Positions 21,616 through 30,656 of a DNA stretch of 49,486 nucleotides are shown piece after piece; positions within the stretch are counted from its first letter, which is position 1, and every line of letters begins with the position of its first letter. The DNA lies in NCBI GenBank assembly GCA_964411125.1, contig CAYPJU010000045.1, forward strand, positions 1-49,486, in the 5' to 3' direction. Under the pieces are notes generated by a model, which saw only the letters and a program-made list of their open reading frames with translations, did no database searches and was not told the DNA's origin. The position numbers were made by a program, and so were the translations under genes. The DNA is from JBFIHF01 sp964411125. Lineage in GTDB: Bacteria; Myxococcota_A; Bradymonadia; Bradymonadales; Bradymonadaceae.

Positions 21616-22926
21616 TCAGCGCCCGGCGTCCGACGCCGCAGGGGCAGCATCGGCAGTGGGCTCCAGGTGGAGGAGCAGCTGGTGCCCACCGCTCTCGGTC
21701 GTGACGTCGATCTCCGCAGGCTCGTGACCGTGCTTTCGTACGACGAGGGAGAGGCGGCCTCCCCCCGACTTCGGGTCGAGGATCAGCGGCGTGTCGCCGA
21801 ATTCCTTGTCCCCCTCGCGTAGATGAACGGTGGCTCCGGGCGGGACAGTTTCCAGCGTGACGCCGATCGGCAATACGGCGGTGTCGGTCGGGGGAGGCGT
21901 CACTTCTTCGGTCACTCCTCGAGCCGACGTGTAGAGGAAGAACCAGCCGATGTTCGACAGGAGAAGAAGTGCGGCGACCACGGCCAGCACAGTGCCCAGA
22001 GGGCGCGGTGCTTCGTCGGCGACGGTGACGACGGGCTCCACAGGCACCGAGGGCCGTTCGGGCGGAGCCTGAGCCGGCGACCTTGGTGAGACGAGCTTGT
22101 CGAGCCGCGCGTTGAGCTGCGACATCGAAATCCGCTCGTCGGGATCTGGCTCCAGCGCCGCACCGACGAGGTTGGCGACTTCCGTCTCGACCCCGAGGGT
22201 GGTGAGCGACTCCGGGTTCGCCTTGTTGCGCAGTCGGAGGACCGCGTCGCCCGTGTCTGTGGGGTCGTCGAAATAGGGATGGACTCCGGCGAGCATCCAG
22301 TACAAGAGCACTCCGAGGCCCCAGACGTCGCTCGACGAGTCGAAGGTTTGCTCCTCGTCGTCGAACTGCTCGGGCGGCAGAGCCCACAGCAGATCCGAGG
22401 AAAGGATTGCCCCCTCCATCGCGCGAATCTCGCTCATCGTAGGCTGCAGTCCGAAGTGGTCCAGGTGCACTTGGTCGTCGTGCAGCGTGATCCATTTCGG
22501 CGCGACGCCTCCGTGGACCAGTCCCGCTTTGTGAGCGTCTCGCAACGTCGAGGCGAGTGAAGACGCGATTGACAGCGCGCGACTCGGCGACAGGGTCCCC
22601 TCTTCGGAGAGCGTATCGACGAGCAGGGCTCCTTCCCGTCGTTCGGTCACCACGAAGGGGATGTGCGTGTCGAAGTCGCCGAAATCGACGATCTCGAGAA
22701 TGCCGTCGTGACGGAACTCCGCCGACTTCACGACGCTCTGCTTGAGCCGCTCGTAGAAATCGGGTGCCCGAAACTCGGCCGGCGCAGCGCAGACCTTGAC
22801 CCAGATGGGCCGCTGAAATGGGTGTTGAACTCCGCGGTACACGGAGTAGAGCGCGAACTCGCCGGCTCGCTTGCTCAGATCGTATCGGTGTTCCAGAGCG
22901 AGTGTTCCGCCCTGCAGGTCATCCAT
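21616..22926 (-). CDS. Ser/Thr pseudokinase with transmembrane segment and PEGA-like domain
   Basis: 436 aa. Residues about 14-290 have a protein kinase fold with the VAIK-type lysine K44, the DVWGLGVLLYWMLAG helix F and the APE-like ALPPEQF. The catalytic motifs are lost: HRD is H138-G-G140, the metal-binding Asn is W145, and DFG reads H157-F-G159. It should therefore not transfer phosphate in the normal way. A membrane helix follows (VLAVVAALLLLSNIGWFF), then a periplasmic PEGA-like beta domain (VTLETVPPGATVHLREG). It may act as a signalling scaffold across the inner membrane. GAGGAA 7 nt before the ATG supports the start. It lies 18 bp after the gamma-glutamyltransferase gene, so they form one operon. 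Confidence 0.85.
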   Translation of the reverse strand: MDDLQGGTLALEHRYDLSKRAGEFALYSVYRGVQHPFQRPIWVKVCAAPAEFRAPDFYERLKQSVVKSAEFRHDGILEIVDFGDFDTHIPFVVTERREGALLVDTLSEEGTLSPSRALSIASSLASTLRDAHKAGLVHGGVAPKWITLHDDQVHLDHFGLQPTMSEIRAMEGAILSSDLLWALPPEQFDDEEQTFDSSSDVWGLGVLLYWMLAGVHPYFDDPTDTGDAVLRLRNKANPESLTTLGVETEVANLVGAALEPDPDERISMSQLNARLDKLVSPRSPAQAPPERPSVPVEPVVTVADEAPRPLGTVLAVVAALLLLSNIGWFFLYTSARGVTEEVTPPPTDTAVLPIGVTLETVPPGATVHLREGDKEFGDTPLILDPKSGGGRLSLVVRKHGHEPAEIDVTTESGGHQLLLHLEPTADAAPAASDAGR

Positions 22927-22944
22927 GACGCAAATTCCTCGGTA

Positions 22945-24666
22945 TTACTTCTTCGCCCCGGCGGGGTGTCCGATCTTTCGCCAATCGGAGACACCGACGA
23001 GCGTCCCGTCCTCTTTACGTAGCACCAATTGGACGCTGTTGTAAGCGTCCCACGGTTCGACGACGTGCCCGCGTCGCGTCAGCACCGCATCGCGTTGTGG
23101 GTCCGGAGCTTCTGCGAACAGCTTGTTGGGCACCCACTGATGGTGAATGCGTGGCAATCCAACGGCTTGCTCTGGCTCCAGCCCCCAGTCGATCGTTCGG
23201 ATGATCGCCAGCAACGTACCCGTGATGATGGTAGGTCCGCCCGACGCGCCGACCACCAGCAGCGGCTTTCCGTCGCGGAGGACGAGCGTCGGGCTCATCG
23301 ACGAGAGCGGGCGCTTTTTCGGGGCGACGGCATTCTGTCCGGTCCCCACGAGGCCGAATACGTTCGGCACACCGGGCTGGCCGCTGAAATCGGCCATCTC
23401 GTTGTTCAACACGAGTCCGAGCTCGTCGACGAAGACCAGGGAGCCGAAACTCGTGTTCACCGTGGAAGTGCAGGCTGCCATCCCCCCTTCGCGATCGATC
23501 ACGGAGACGTGCGTGGTCCCCGAGTCGTCCGGTGCGGGAGCGTGGGTCCCGTACTCTTCGAGTTCGAGGACACCGTCGGGACGAATCTTCCGGCTCGAGG
23601 CGTATTCCTTCGACGTGAGACGCTCGACCGGAACCTCCACGAAGTCGGCATCGCCGAGCCACCGCGCGCGGTCCGCGAACGCGTGCTTCATCGCCTCGGT
23701 GATGCGGTGGGTCGACTCGATCGACTGACCGAGCGTCTTGAGGTCGTAACGCTCGAGGATGTTGAGCGCCGTCACGAGTGTCGTGCCCCCCGAGGAGGGA
23801 GGCGGCATGGAGACGATCTCGTGTCCCCGGTACGTCCCGCGCACCGGCTCGCGCCATTTCACCTCGTACCCGGCGAGGTCTTCGGCGGTCATCACCCCCC
23901 CGGCCTTCTGGACGGTCGCGGCGATCTGCTCGGCGACCTCGCCTTCGTAGAACGCCTTCGCACCTTCTTTCTGCAGGGTCGCGAGGAGTTTTCCGAGCTC
24001 GGGGCGCTTCATGCGCTCGCCCGCTCGCACCCACCGGCCATCTTTGCGAAACTCGTCGGCGAGCTCCGGGTGTCCTTTCGCGAGTTCGTCCGCCACACCT
24101 TCGAGCCGCTTCGGCAGCAGCTCACCGACGGTGAACCCTTTCGTGGCGGCTTTCCGCGCTGGCTCCACGACGCGTCTCCACTTCGCCTTCCCGTATTTCT
24201 CGTGCAGGGTGGCGAGCCCCATCGCTTCCCCGGGCACGCCGACCGCCAGTCCACCCCGCCGCATCGCTTTTCGGTCCACAGTGCCGTCGACGACGTACAT
24301 GTCGCGGTGCGCCTTCGCGGGAGCGGTCTCCCGAAAATCGAGGACGTCCACGTCGCCGTCCGCTGTCCGAACGACGCAGAATCCCCCCCCACCGAGCCCC
24401 GACGCGAAGGGATTCACCACGCCGAGAACGAGGAGCGACGTCACTGCCGCGTCGACGGCGTTTCCCCCTTCTTCGAGCACCCGGGCCCCTGCGCGCGAGG
24501 CTTCCGGGTGATCAGCCGCGACCATTCCGTGGGGCGATCGCGCCGAGTTCGCCGTCTTTTGGGTTTCAGGTTCTTTCGCCGCAGCCGGCGCGCCCCAGAC
24601 GGGGTTCAGCAGGGCAGCCATCACCGCCAATGTGACAGTTCTGTTACAGACCGATGTTCTTTTCAT
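22945..24666 (-). CDS. ggt: gamma-glutamyltransferase
   Basis: 573 aa, normal for a GGT proenzyme. An N-terminal signal peptide (core VTLAVMAALLNPVWGAPA) sends it to the periplasm. The autoprocessing site precedes T384 in GTTHVSVIDREGG; this threonine becomes the N-terminal nucleophile of the small subunit. Other hallmarks are ASGLGGGGFCVV and MPPPSSGGTT in the large subunit, and PLSSMSPTLV and GASGGPTIITG in the small one. The enzyme cleaves the gamma-glutamyl bond of glutathione and related peptides. It is divergent from the phosphate genes at 24803 and is followed by the pseudokinase gene. A GAGGT lies 10 nt before the ATG. Confidence 0.95.
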   Translation of the reverse strand: MKRTSVCNRTVTLAVMAALLNPVWGAPAAAKEPETQKTANSARSPHGMVAADHPEASRAGARVLEEGGNAVDAAVTSLLVLGVVNPFASGLGGGGFCVVRTADGDVDVLDFRETAPAKAHRDMYVVDGTVDRKAMRRGGLAVGVPGEAMGLATLHEKYGKAKWRRVVEPARKAATKGFTVGELLPKRLEGVADELAKGHPELADEFRKDGRWVRAGERMKRPELGKLLATLQKEGAKAFYEGEVAEQIAATVQKAGGVMTAEDLAGYEVKWREPVRGTYRGHEIVSMPPPSSGGTTLVTALNILERYDLKTLGQSIESTHRITEAMKHAFADRARWLGDADFVEVPVERLTSKEYASSRKIRPDGVLELEEYGTHAPAPDDSGTTHVSVIDREGGMAACTSTVNTSFGSLVFVDELGLVLNNEMADFSGQPGVPNVFGLVGTGQNAVAPKKRPLSSMSPTLVLRDGKPLLVVGASGGPTIITGTLLAIIRTIDWGLEPEQAVGLPRIHHQWVPNKLFAEAPDPQRDAVLTRRGHVVEPWDAYNSVQLVLRKEDGTLVGVSDWRKIGHPAGAKK

Positions 24667-24802
24667 GATCCGGGGTACCTCGGTTGAAGACCGCGTTCAC
24701 CATATCTAAGTAGAGCGCGATGGAAACGGCTCTTCTGGATGATTCGCGGACCCGCGCCCGGGATTCGAGCCGATGGATTTGGACTGCTGTGAAGGAGATG
24801 AT

Positions 24803-25480
24803 TTGAGAGCTCGAGCCATCTGGGGATTGTTTGGAAGAAGCCCGTTCGCTCCGTTCGTGGAGATGGCGAACAAGGTGCAGGAGTGCACGGACCTCGTTCC
24901 CGAGCTCTTCGATGCCTTCTTCGAGGGAGACTACGAGCAGGTACGCACCATGTCGGAGCGCATCAGCCATCTCGAGCACGAGGCGGACGTGGCGAAGACG
25001 CGCGTCCGCGACTCGCTTCCCCGCTCGCTCTTCCTTCCGGTCGACCGACGAGACCTGCTCGACGTCTTGTCGTCGCTTGACGCCATCGCCGATTGCGCCG
25101 AGGACGTAGGCATCTTGTTCACCCTTCGCGAGATGGAGCCGCACGAGGCGCTGGTCCCCGATCTCAAGAGCCTCGTCCGGCGCGTCGCCGCGACCGTGGA
25201 CAAAGCCCTCGAAATCGTGCGCCACATGGAGGTGCTCGCCGACGTCGGGTTCACCGGCCGTGAAGCGCAGAACGTCCGCGACATGATCGACGAGCTCGGC
25301 CGACTCGAACACGAGGCCGACATCGTGCAAGACGAACTCGCGCGCCGCCTCTTCGCCATCGAAGACGATATAAAGCCCGGCAGCCTCTTCGTCTGGAACA
25401 AAATCTTCAACAAGGTGGGCGACATGGCGAACCACGCCGAGAAGTGTGGCAACCGACTCCGCCTCTTCTTCGCTTCCTGA
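24803..25480 (+). CDS. DUF47 / PhoU-like phosphate transport regulator
   Basis: 225 aa, all helical, with the two metal-binding motifs of the PhoU/DUF47 fold, LEHEAD at 57-62 and again at 168-173. In this family the small protein is encoded next to a Pit transporter and modulates phosphate uptake, as here: pit starts 48 bp downstream. The start is TTG at 24803 with AAGGAG at 5-nt spacing; an ATG at 24773 in the same frame has no ribosome site and adds residues not typical of the family. It is cytoplasmic or peripheral to the membrane. Confidence 0.9.
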   Translation: MRARAIWGLFGRSPFAPFVEMANKVQECTDLVPELFDAFFEGDYEQVRTMSERISHLEHEADVAKTRVRDSLPRSLFLPVDRRDLLDVLSSLDAIADCAEDVGILFTLREMEPHEALVPDLKSLVRRVAATVDKALEIVRHMEVLADVGFTGREAQNVRDMIDELGRLEHEADIVQDELARRLFAIEDDIKPGSLFVWNKIFNKVGDMANHAEKCGNRLRLFFAS

Positions 25481-25528
25481 GGTCCCAGATAATGGATGTA
25501 GTAACGAAATCGTGGACGAGGAACTGAC

Positions 25529-26803
25529 GTGGATATCGCTCTCTGGCTCGCATTAGCGTTCGGCTTCTACATGGCGTGGAGCATCGGTGCCAACGATGCC
25601 GCGAACGCAATGGGAACGAGCGTCGGCTCGAAGGCCATCACCTTCAAGGAAGCCGTGATCATCGCGGCGATTTTCGAGTTCTCGGGCGCGCTGCTCGCCG
25701 GTGCCGGCGTCACGGACACGATGCGCAAGGGAATCGTCGACCCGTCCCTCTTCGCAGACGCGACCCTCTTTCCCGCCGGCAACGGCGCCGAGATGTTCGT
25801 CTGGGGGATGATGGCGGCCCTCGTCTCCGCCGCGCTCTGGATCCACATCGCCGCGTTTCTCGGGTGGCCCGTCTCGACGACCCATTCGATCGTCGGCGCC
25901 ATCACAGGCTTCGGCTGCGTTGCGCTGGGCGTCGAGTACGTCGCCTGGGGAAAGCTCGGCATCATCGCCGCGAGCTGGCTCGTCTCGCCCGCCGTGGGAG
26001 GGATCATCGCCTTCATGGTCTTCTCGGCGATACGAAAGTTCATCGTGGAGAGCGACAACCCCAATCGGGGGATACGTGTGTTCGCGCCGATCATGGGCTT
26101 TCCCGTCTTCGCGGTCCTGGCGGGGATGCTCTTCACGAAGGGATTGAAGAACCTCGACCTCGAGGCATGGGGAGTCGGTACCGTCGAGGTCCTGGCGATG
26201 AGTGGTATCGTCGGCCTGCTCGGCTCCGCCGGCATCGCGTACTTCGTCCGAAAGATCGAGATCGACCCCGACGAGCCGATGAACAAACGGATGGCGAAGA
26301 TCGAGCGGGTGTTCCGCTACCTGCAGATCATCACGGCCTGTTTCGTCGCCTTCGCGCACGGCTCGAACGACGTGGCGAACTCTATCGGACCGCTCGCCGC
26401 GATCGTCAACACGGTGGACGTCGGCGTCATCAGCGCCAAAGTCCCCGTCCCCACCTGGGTGCTGGTCCTCGGCGCCGTCGGGATCGTCGTGGGTCTCGCC
26501 ACGTACGGCTACCGGGTCATCGAGACGATCGGAACGAAAATCACCGAGATCACCCCGAGCCGCGGCTTCGCCGCCGAATTCGGGGCGGCGACGACGATTC
26601 TGTTCGGCAGCAAGCTCGGCCTTCCGCTTTCCACGACCCACACGATCGTGGGTGCGGTGATCGGCGTCGGGTTCGCCCGTGGGATGAACGCTTTGAACCT
26701 CACGATCGTCTGGAACATCGTGAAGTCGTGGGTCTACACGATCCCCTTCACCGCGATTCTCACGATCCTGCTCTACTTCCTCTTCACCGCGATCTTCGTC
26801 TGA
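25529..26803 (+). CDS. pit: Pit-family inorganic phosphate transporter
   Basis: 424 aa with about 10 to 12 membrane helices and the internal duplication of PiT/PF01384 proteins: GANDAANAMGTSVGSKA at 20-36 and HGSNDVANSIGPLAA near 277-291. Both repeats also have the SLGLPLSTTHTIVG-like signature (WPVSTTHSIVGAI and LPLSTTHTIVGAV). It imports metal-phosphate complexes using the ion gradient, at low affinity. GTG start at 25529 preceded by GAGGAA. It forms an operon with the DUF47 gene upstream. The stop codon lies in a hairpin shared with the convergent gene. Confidence 0.94.
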   Translation: MDIALWLALAFGFYMAWSIGANDAANAMGTSVGSKAITFKEAVIIAAIFEFSGALLAGAGVTDTMRKGIVDPSLFADATLFPAGNGAEMFVWGMMAALVSAALWIHIAAFLGWPVSTTHSIVGAITGFGCVALGVEYVAWGKLGIIAASWLVSPAVGGIIAFMVFSAIRKFIVESDNPNRGIRVFAPIMGFPVFAVLAGMLFTKGLKNLDLEAWGVGTVEVLAMSGIVGLLGSAGIAYFVRKIEIDPDEPMNKRMAKIERVFRYLQIITACFVAFAHGSNDVANSIGPLAAIVNTVDVGVISAKVPVPTWVLVLGAVGIVVGLATYGYRVIETIGTKITEITPSRGFAAEFGAATTILFGSKLGLPLSTTHTIVGAVIGVGFARGMNALNLTIVWNIVKSWVYTIPFTAILTILLYFLFTAIFV

Positions 26804-26809
26804 ACGAAG
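26794..26809. terminator. hairpin at the convergent ends of pit and the GNAT-like gene
   Basis: CTTCGT-CTGA-ACGAAG, a 6-bp stem with a 4-nt loop that contains the pit stop codon and ends at the base before the opposing gene's stop. No U-tract on either strand. It is a candidate bidirectional, U-independent terminator. Confidence 0.4.
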
Positions 26810-27745
26810 TCAGACCCGATCGCCGATCCAGCGCTCGATCTTTTCGTTGTCCAGGGGATGGATCCCGCGGGTCTCGAGCTCTTCGGCGAGGGCGTCCTCG
26901 AGCACATCGAACCGCTCTTCTTGCGTCACTCTCTCGACCTCGTTGCGGTAATCGGGCGACCTCAGCCAGCTCGTGAGTCGCTCCGAGATCGGTGCCACCA
27001 TCGCGTCGTGGAACCAGCGGAACGGCTCCCCCTCCGCGTCGGTCACCATCGACCAGGTCACCGCCCACGAAGCCGCGGCGACCGAGCCGAAAGCCCCAGG
27101 AAGCACGTCGCGCTCCAACGCCTCGAACAAGCCTTGTTCGTGCGGATCCGCGTAGAAGAACTCGCGGGAGTAGAAGGCCGCGTTGTGAAAGTACGACGGG
27201 ACCGTCACGAGTGCTTCCAGCCCGATTCGCTTCGCCGCCTGGCGCAGCAGTTCGTGGATCTCCCGACCGATCCCGAGCCCCGGATGCTGCTGCCCCGGCA
27301 GCGGTGGACGGTCCTCGGAAAATTGCTGGTCAGGACGCTGAAGTTGCAACCACTCCACGGCCAACACCGGTGCTCCTATCGCTCCGAATCGCTCGCTGAT
27401 GTCGTCTTTGGCGGTCAGATGACTCCGCCGCACGACGAGCTCCAGAAGCGGCGCGTCCTCGATCTCAGGCTTCACCGACCAGATGCGAAGCATGTGCTCC
27501 TCCGGGTCGTTGCAGCGAAGCTCCATCTCGACTTCCTCGTAGCCGATCTGCTCCATCTGACTCCAGAGCCCGTACCGCCCGAGCGCGAGGCGCAACCCCT
27601 CTTCCGAGTAGAAACCGAGCCACAGGTCCGACGAGCCCCGCGCGAAGAGATCGGGAAGTTCGAAATCGAGCACGTCGGTCCCCGACTGAAGCTCGAAACG
27701 ACTCAGGGATCGGTAGATGGCGTCGAAGTCTTCGCGGATGCTCAC
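26810..27745 (-). CDS. hypothetical protein with a possible GNAT-like segment
   Basis: 311 aa, soluble, no signal peptide. Residues about 150-200 hold a stretch resembling the acetyl-CoA-binding loop and helix of GNAT acetyltransferases (PGLGIGREIHELLRQAAKRI, followed by ALVTVPSYFHNAAFYSREF), but the rest does not match a family I can name. The N-terminal half has a mixed alpha/beta look with an E-rich segment (QIGYEEVEMELRC). It is the second gene of a pair: its ATG overlaps the stop of the upstream lipoprotein gene (ATGA), so the two are translated together. Function unknown; the GNAT suggestion is weak. Confidence 0.7.
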   Translation of the reverse strand: MSIREDFDAIYRSLSRFELQSGTDVLDFELPDLFARGSSDLWLGFYSEEGLRLALGRYGLWSQMEQIGYEEVEMELRCNDPEEHMLRIWSVKPEIEDAPLLELVVRRSHLTAKDDISERFGAIGAPVLAVEWLQLQRPDQQFSEDRPPLPGQQHPGLGIGREIHELLRQAAKRIGLEALVTVPSYFHNAAFYSREFFYADPHEQGLFEALERDVLPGAFGSVAAASWAVTWSMVTDAEGEPFRWFHDAMVAPISERLTSWLRSPDYRNEVERVTQEERFDVLEDALAEELETRGIHPLDNEKIERWIGDRV

Positions 27746-28419
27746 AACTCCTCCGGCGGCGATGCGTACACTTCCTCACTGGCTTCCCCGAAAAACCGCA
27801 CCCCGTCGACCTCGACGAATGGTGCGACCCGGTACGACCACACGCCTCCGGGCCGGACGTCGCGGTCGACCCAGTTGGTGCTCGGCGAAGCCACCGCAGC
27901 GTGTCGTTGGAACGGACCTTCACCGAGGACGTCCCGCCGAAAGATCACCGCTCCACACTCCCCCTCGGTCTTCCACTCGATCTGCACCGCCGACGAAACA
28001 TGAGCCTCCGCCGTCAGATTCTCGACCGGCCGCGGGGGGTTCCATTCTACGTAAAGCGCTTCAGATCGCGCCACGACGGTGTCCCCCGTCACGCCCAACA
28101 ATTGATAGGTGAACGCCCCGCCCCGAAGCACCTCGTTGTCCAGGAGCTCCACCCCGGCCTCGAGCGCCCCTGAATTCTCGTCTGAGTCGAAGGTGTGGAG
28201 GAGGACGGGCTCGCCACCATCGGCCAGCCGATAGAGCTCGACGACGTCGACCCCCTCCGTCGAAGCGGCAACGGCGAGCAACAGCCCCGAGGGCTGCCCC
28301 TCCACGGCCCGAAGCTCGAACCCCGGCGCAGCCCCGTCAGCTACTTCCATCGCCGGAGGCAGCGCGTTCAGCGACGCACACCCGGCGAGGAACGCAGCCA
28401 TGGCGAATCCTCTAATCAT
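27742..28419 (-). CDS. lipoprotein with fibronectin III-like domain(s)
   Basis: 225 aa. A lipoprotein signal with lipobox FLAGC places Cys14 as the lipidated residue. The mature part has two beta-rich segments that read like FnIII-type modules: one around GVDVVELYRLADGGEPVLLH, another around NPPRPVENLTAEAHVSSAVQ followed by VWSYRVAPFVEVDG. It is probably anchored at the outer membrane. It overlaps the next gene by 4 bp and lies 18 bp after the stop of the beta-barrel gene, so all three may share a transcript. Similar small FnIII lipoproteins of myxobacteria are uncharacterised. Confidence 0.78.
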   Translation of the reverse strand: MIRGFAMAAFLAGCASLNALPPAMEVADGAAPGFELRAVEGQPSGLLLAVAASTEGVDVVELYRLADGGEPVLLHTFDSDENSGALEAGVELLDNEVLRGGAFTYQLLGVTGDTVVARSEALYVEWNPPRPVENLTAEAHVSSAVQIEWKTEGECGAVIFRRDVLGEGPFQRHAAVASPSTNWVDRDVRPGGVWSYRVAPFVEVDGVRFFGEASEEVYASPPEEL

Positions 28420-28437
28420 CTGTCGAGGTTAACGCAG

Positions 28438-30558
28438 TCAGAAGTTCCAGAACAACTTCGCTTGCACCGTCCACGCGATCCGCGCGGAGAGCTCGTTGTT
28501 GAACTCCTCGGCATTGCTGCCGAACTGGACCAGACGCGGCTGCCCGGGAACCCCGTTGAGCCCCGCGAACGGGAAGAGAATTCCCGCCTCCAGTGCCGCG
28601 GTGAAGATGTCGTGGTTCACGAAGCGGAACGCTCCGTCGAATTCCAACCCGAGCCAGGGATTCTGGCCCGACGGCGTGCCGAGCGAGTCGAACGCTCGCG
28701 AACCGATCGCGTCGATCTCGAGCTCCAGATGGCGAGAGCTCGACTCCAGGAACTTCACCATTGCGTACGGGTTGAAGTAGTACGCGTTCGTCACCGTCCC
28801 TATCACGTTGCGGAACAGGATCAGGTCGACGTGGTAGTCGGAGTTGAAGCGGTAGAACGAGTAATCGGGTCCGCCGCTCAAACCCCAGTTGGACGTTGGA
28901 CCGCCGCTGGCGAAGCCACCGTTGAAACCGAAGCTCACCGGGCTGTCGAGCTGGAACTCGGACTCGAGCGCGAGCCCGAATTGCTGGATGTTGCGGTTCG
29001 ATTGCACACCGTCGTTGTTCGTGGTGCACGGCCCTTCGTTGGCCAGCCGCTGATCCTTGTCGAAGCAGTTGACCGGACCGCTGTCGGTCTGGCCGACAGC
29101 GAGATCGGTGACGTTGTCCACACTCCCGAGCGCCATCATCCCCTCGAGCTCGATCCGCACTCGCGTGTCGAAGTCCGGCTGGTAGAGAAACTGAACCCAG
29201 AGGTCTGCGACGTGGACCCGCTCACCCCGATAGATGAGCGTCCCCGGCTCGGTCGGATCGAACTCGTTCCCGTCGAGGGTCGGCAGGAAGCGCCCTTCCT
29301 GGCGCCGAAAACGGTACATCGCTCCGCCGTTGACGACGGGCGCCTGATCATCCAGGAGCCGCTTGCCCTCGAGCTCCTTTTCCTCCCGAGTCTGCGCGGA
29401 ACGAAAGACCTGGAACGAATACTGATCGACGTCGTCGCGCTGCGAGAGGTCGTAGGGAACACCGCCGGTACGGAAGGGCGACTTCGAGGTGACCCCCTCA
29501 TCGGGGAAATCGACCGAGACCGAGCCGTAGAGCTCCCACACTTTCGTCTGGAACTTGAAGCGGTCGACGTGGCTGCCGTAGTCGCAGTCCATGCAATCGC
29601 CGTCGTTGACGAACATGCCGAGCCCCCAATGGTCGTCCATCCGTCCCGCGGAGAGACGCCCCAGCAAGGTATCGACCTCGCCGTAGAGCTCGTTGATCTT
29701 CAGGGCATCGTCGAACCAACGGCTCTCACCCGCGGAAAACTGCGTATTCGCGCCAACACGGCCCGAAAGGTCGGGACGCACGCCATCGAACCCGAGCCGG
29801 TTCGCGGGCATCGAGCCGAAGACGACGTTGTCGAGCAGGTCGAGCTCTGTACGGACCCGGATTGCTTCGGAGATGAAGATCGTCGGATCGAGCTTCAGGC
29901 GCAGGTTGGCGTCCCAGTGCGTGTCCCGATCGGGGGCCGCGGGATTGCCGGTCGGCGTGAAGGTCTCGACCGGCGGGAGAATCGCGGAAGTCCCCTGGGT
30001 GTCGAGGTCCCAGTTGATCGCCGCGCCCACCCTCGTCCGGAACGTGCCGTCCCACTCGACCCGGGGATGCACCTTCGCGGGAACGATCTGCTCCAGTCCT
30101 CCTTCGGTGATCTCCTCGAGCGGTACGAACTCCGCGTCGTCGGCCGGCTCGAAGCCCTCGCCGAACGGTTGGTCGGCGTTGACGTCGGGAACGGGCGGCT
30201 CAGCCGCCTGTTGTTTCGGCTTCGGCGCCGGCCGGGTAGCCGGCTTTTCCGCGGCGGGCTTCTCCGCGGCAGGCTTCTCCGCGGTGGGCTTCTCCGCGGC
30301 AGGCTTCTCGGCTGCGCTCGCCGGCTGCTCAGCCTCGGTCGCCCCCTCCTGCGCGGCGGTGTCCACCGCTTCTTTGGCGGTCGGCAAGGCCTCCGCCTCA
30401 TCGCCCTCCTCTTCCGACTCCTCCGCCGCGGCGTCTTTCGCCGGTTCCGTGGAGGTCTCTGCGGGAGTGGGGGCAGGCTCGGTGTCCTGCGCCCAGATGT
30501 GGGTGGGGGCCGCGCCGACGAGCAGCAGCGCGATGAGTCCGGCAGAAAACTTCTTCAT
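28438..30558 (-). CDS. large outer-membrane beta-barrel candidate with AEKPA repeats
   Basis: 706 aa. Signal peptide MKKFSAGLIALLLVGAAPTHIWAQ-like start (cleavage near AQ), then an Ala/Pro/Glu/Lys-rich linker with five AEKPA-type repeats, then a long region of alternating aromatic and polar strands with RF/Y and NW pairs. The C-terminus ends ...FWNF, a terminal phenylalanine as in proteins inserted by the BAM complex. I infer a porin-like or receptor barrel behind a periplasmic or cell-wall-spanning linker. Several Asp/Asn-rich loops (NDGDCMDCDYGSHVD) contain cysteines. The start is the ATG at 30558, which opens the signal peptide; the frame continues 8 codons further. Members with this look occur in Myxococcota; function unknown. 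Confidence 0.78.
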   Translation of the reverse strand: MKKFSAGLIALLLVGAAPTHIWAQDTEPAPTPAETSTEPAKDAAAEESEEEGDEAEALPTAKEAVDTAAQEGATEAEQPASAAEKPAAEKPTAEKPAAEKPAAEKPATRPAPKPKQQAAEPPVPDVNADQPFGEGFEPADDAEFVPLEEITEGGLEQIVPAKVHPRVEWDGTFRTRVGAAINWDLDTQGTSAILPPVETFTPTGNPAAPDRDTHWDANLRLKLDPTIFISEAIRVRTELDLLDNVVFGSMPANRLGFDGVRPDLSGRVGANTQFSAGESRWFDDALKINELYGEVDTLLGRLSAGRMDDHWGLGMFVNDGDCMDCDYGSHVDRFKFQTKVWELYGSVSVDFPDEGVTSKSPFRTGGVPYDLSQRDDVDQYSFQVFRSAQTREEKELEGKRLLDDQAPVVNGGAMYRFRRQEGRFLPTLDGNEFDPTEPGTLIYRGERVHVADLWVQFLYQPDFDTRVRIELEGMMALGSVDNVTDLAVGQTDSGPVNCFDKDQRLANEGPCTTNNDGVQSNRNIQQFGLALESEFQLDSPVSFGFNGGFASGGPTSNWGLSGGPDYSFYRFNSDYHVDLILFRNVIGTVTNAYYFNPYAMVKFLESSSRHLELEIDAIGSRAFDSLGTPSGQNPWLGLEFDGAFRFVNHDIFTAALEAGILFPFAGLNGVPGQPRLVQFGSNAEEFNNELSARIAWTVQAKLFWNF
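30242..30315 (-). repeat. 15-bp tandem repeat encoding AEKPA
   Basis: About five imperfect copies of a 15-bp unit encode AEKPA or AEKPT in the linker of the beta-barrel protein. A Pro/Lys linker of this type could span periplasm or peptidoglycan and may vary in copy number. Confidence 0.8.
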
Positions 30559-30592
30559 CCATCCCACGCAATTCAGGGGCAAAAGCGGCGGG

Positions 30593-30622
30593 AACGTAGC
30601 ACGGTGGATTTTTCAGTGTCAA
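30593..30622 (-). promoter_or_regulatory. promoter of the beta-barrel gene
   Basis: On the minus strand: TTGACA (30622-30617), an 18-nt spacer and TACGTT (30598-30593) preceded by TGC, an extended -10 element. Transcription would start near 30586, giving a leader of about 28 nt to the ATG at 30558. Confidence 0.45.
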
Positions 30623-30656
30623 TGAAGCGGAAAGCGGCTCTGAGAGGCTTCTCGAC

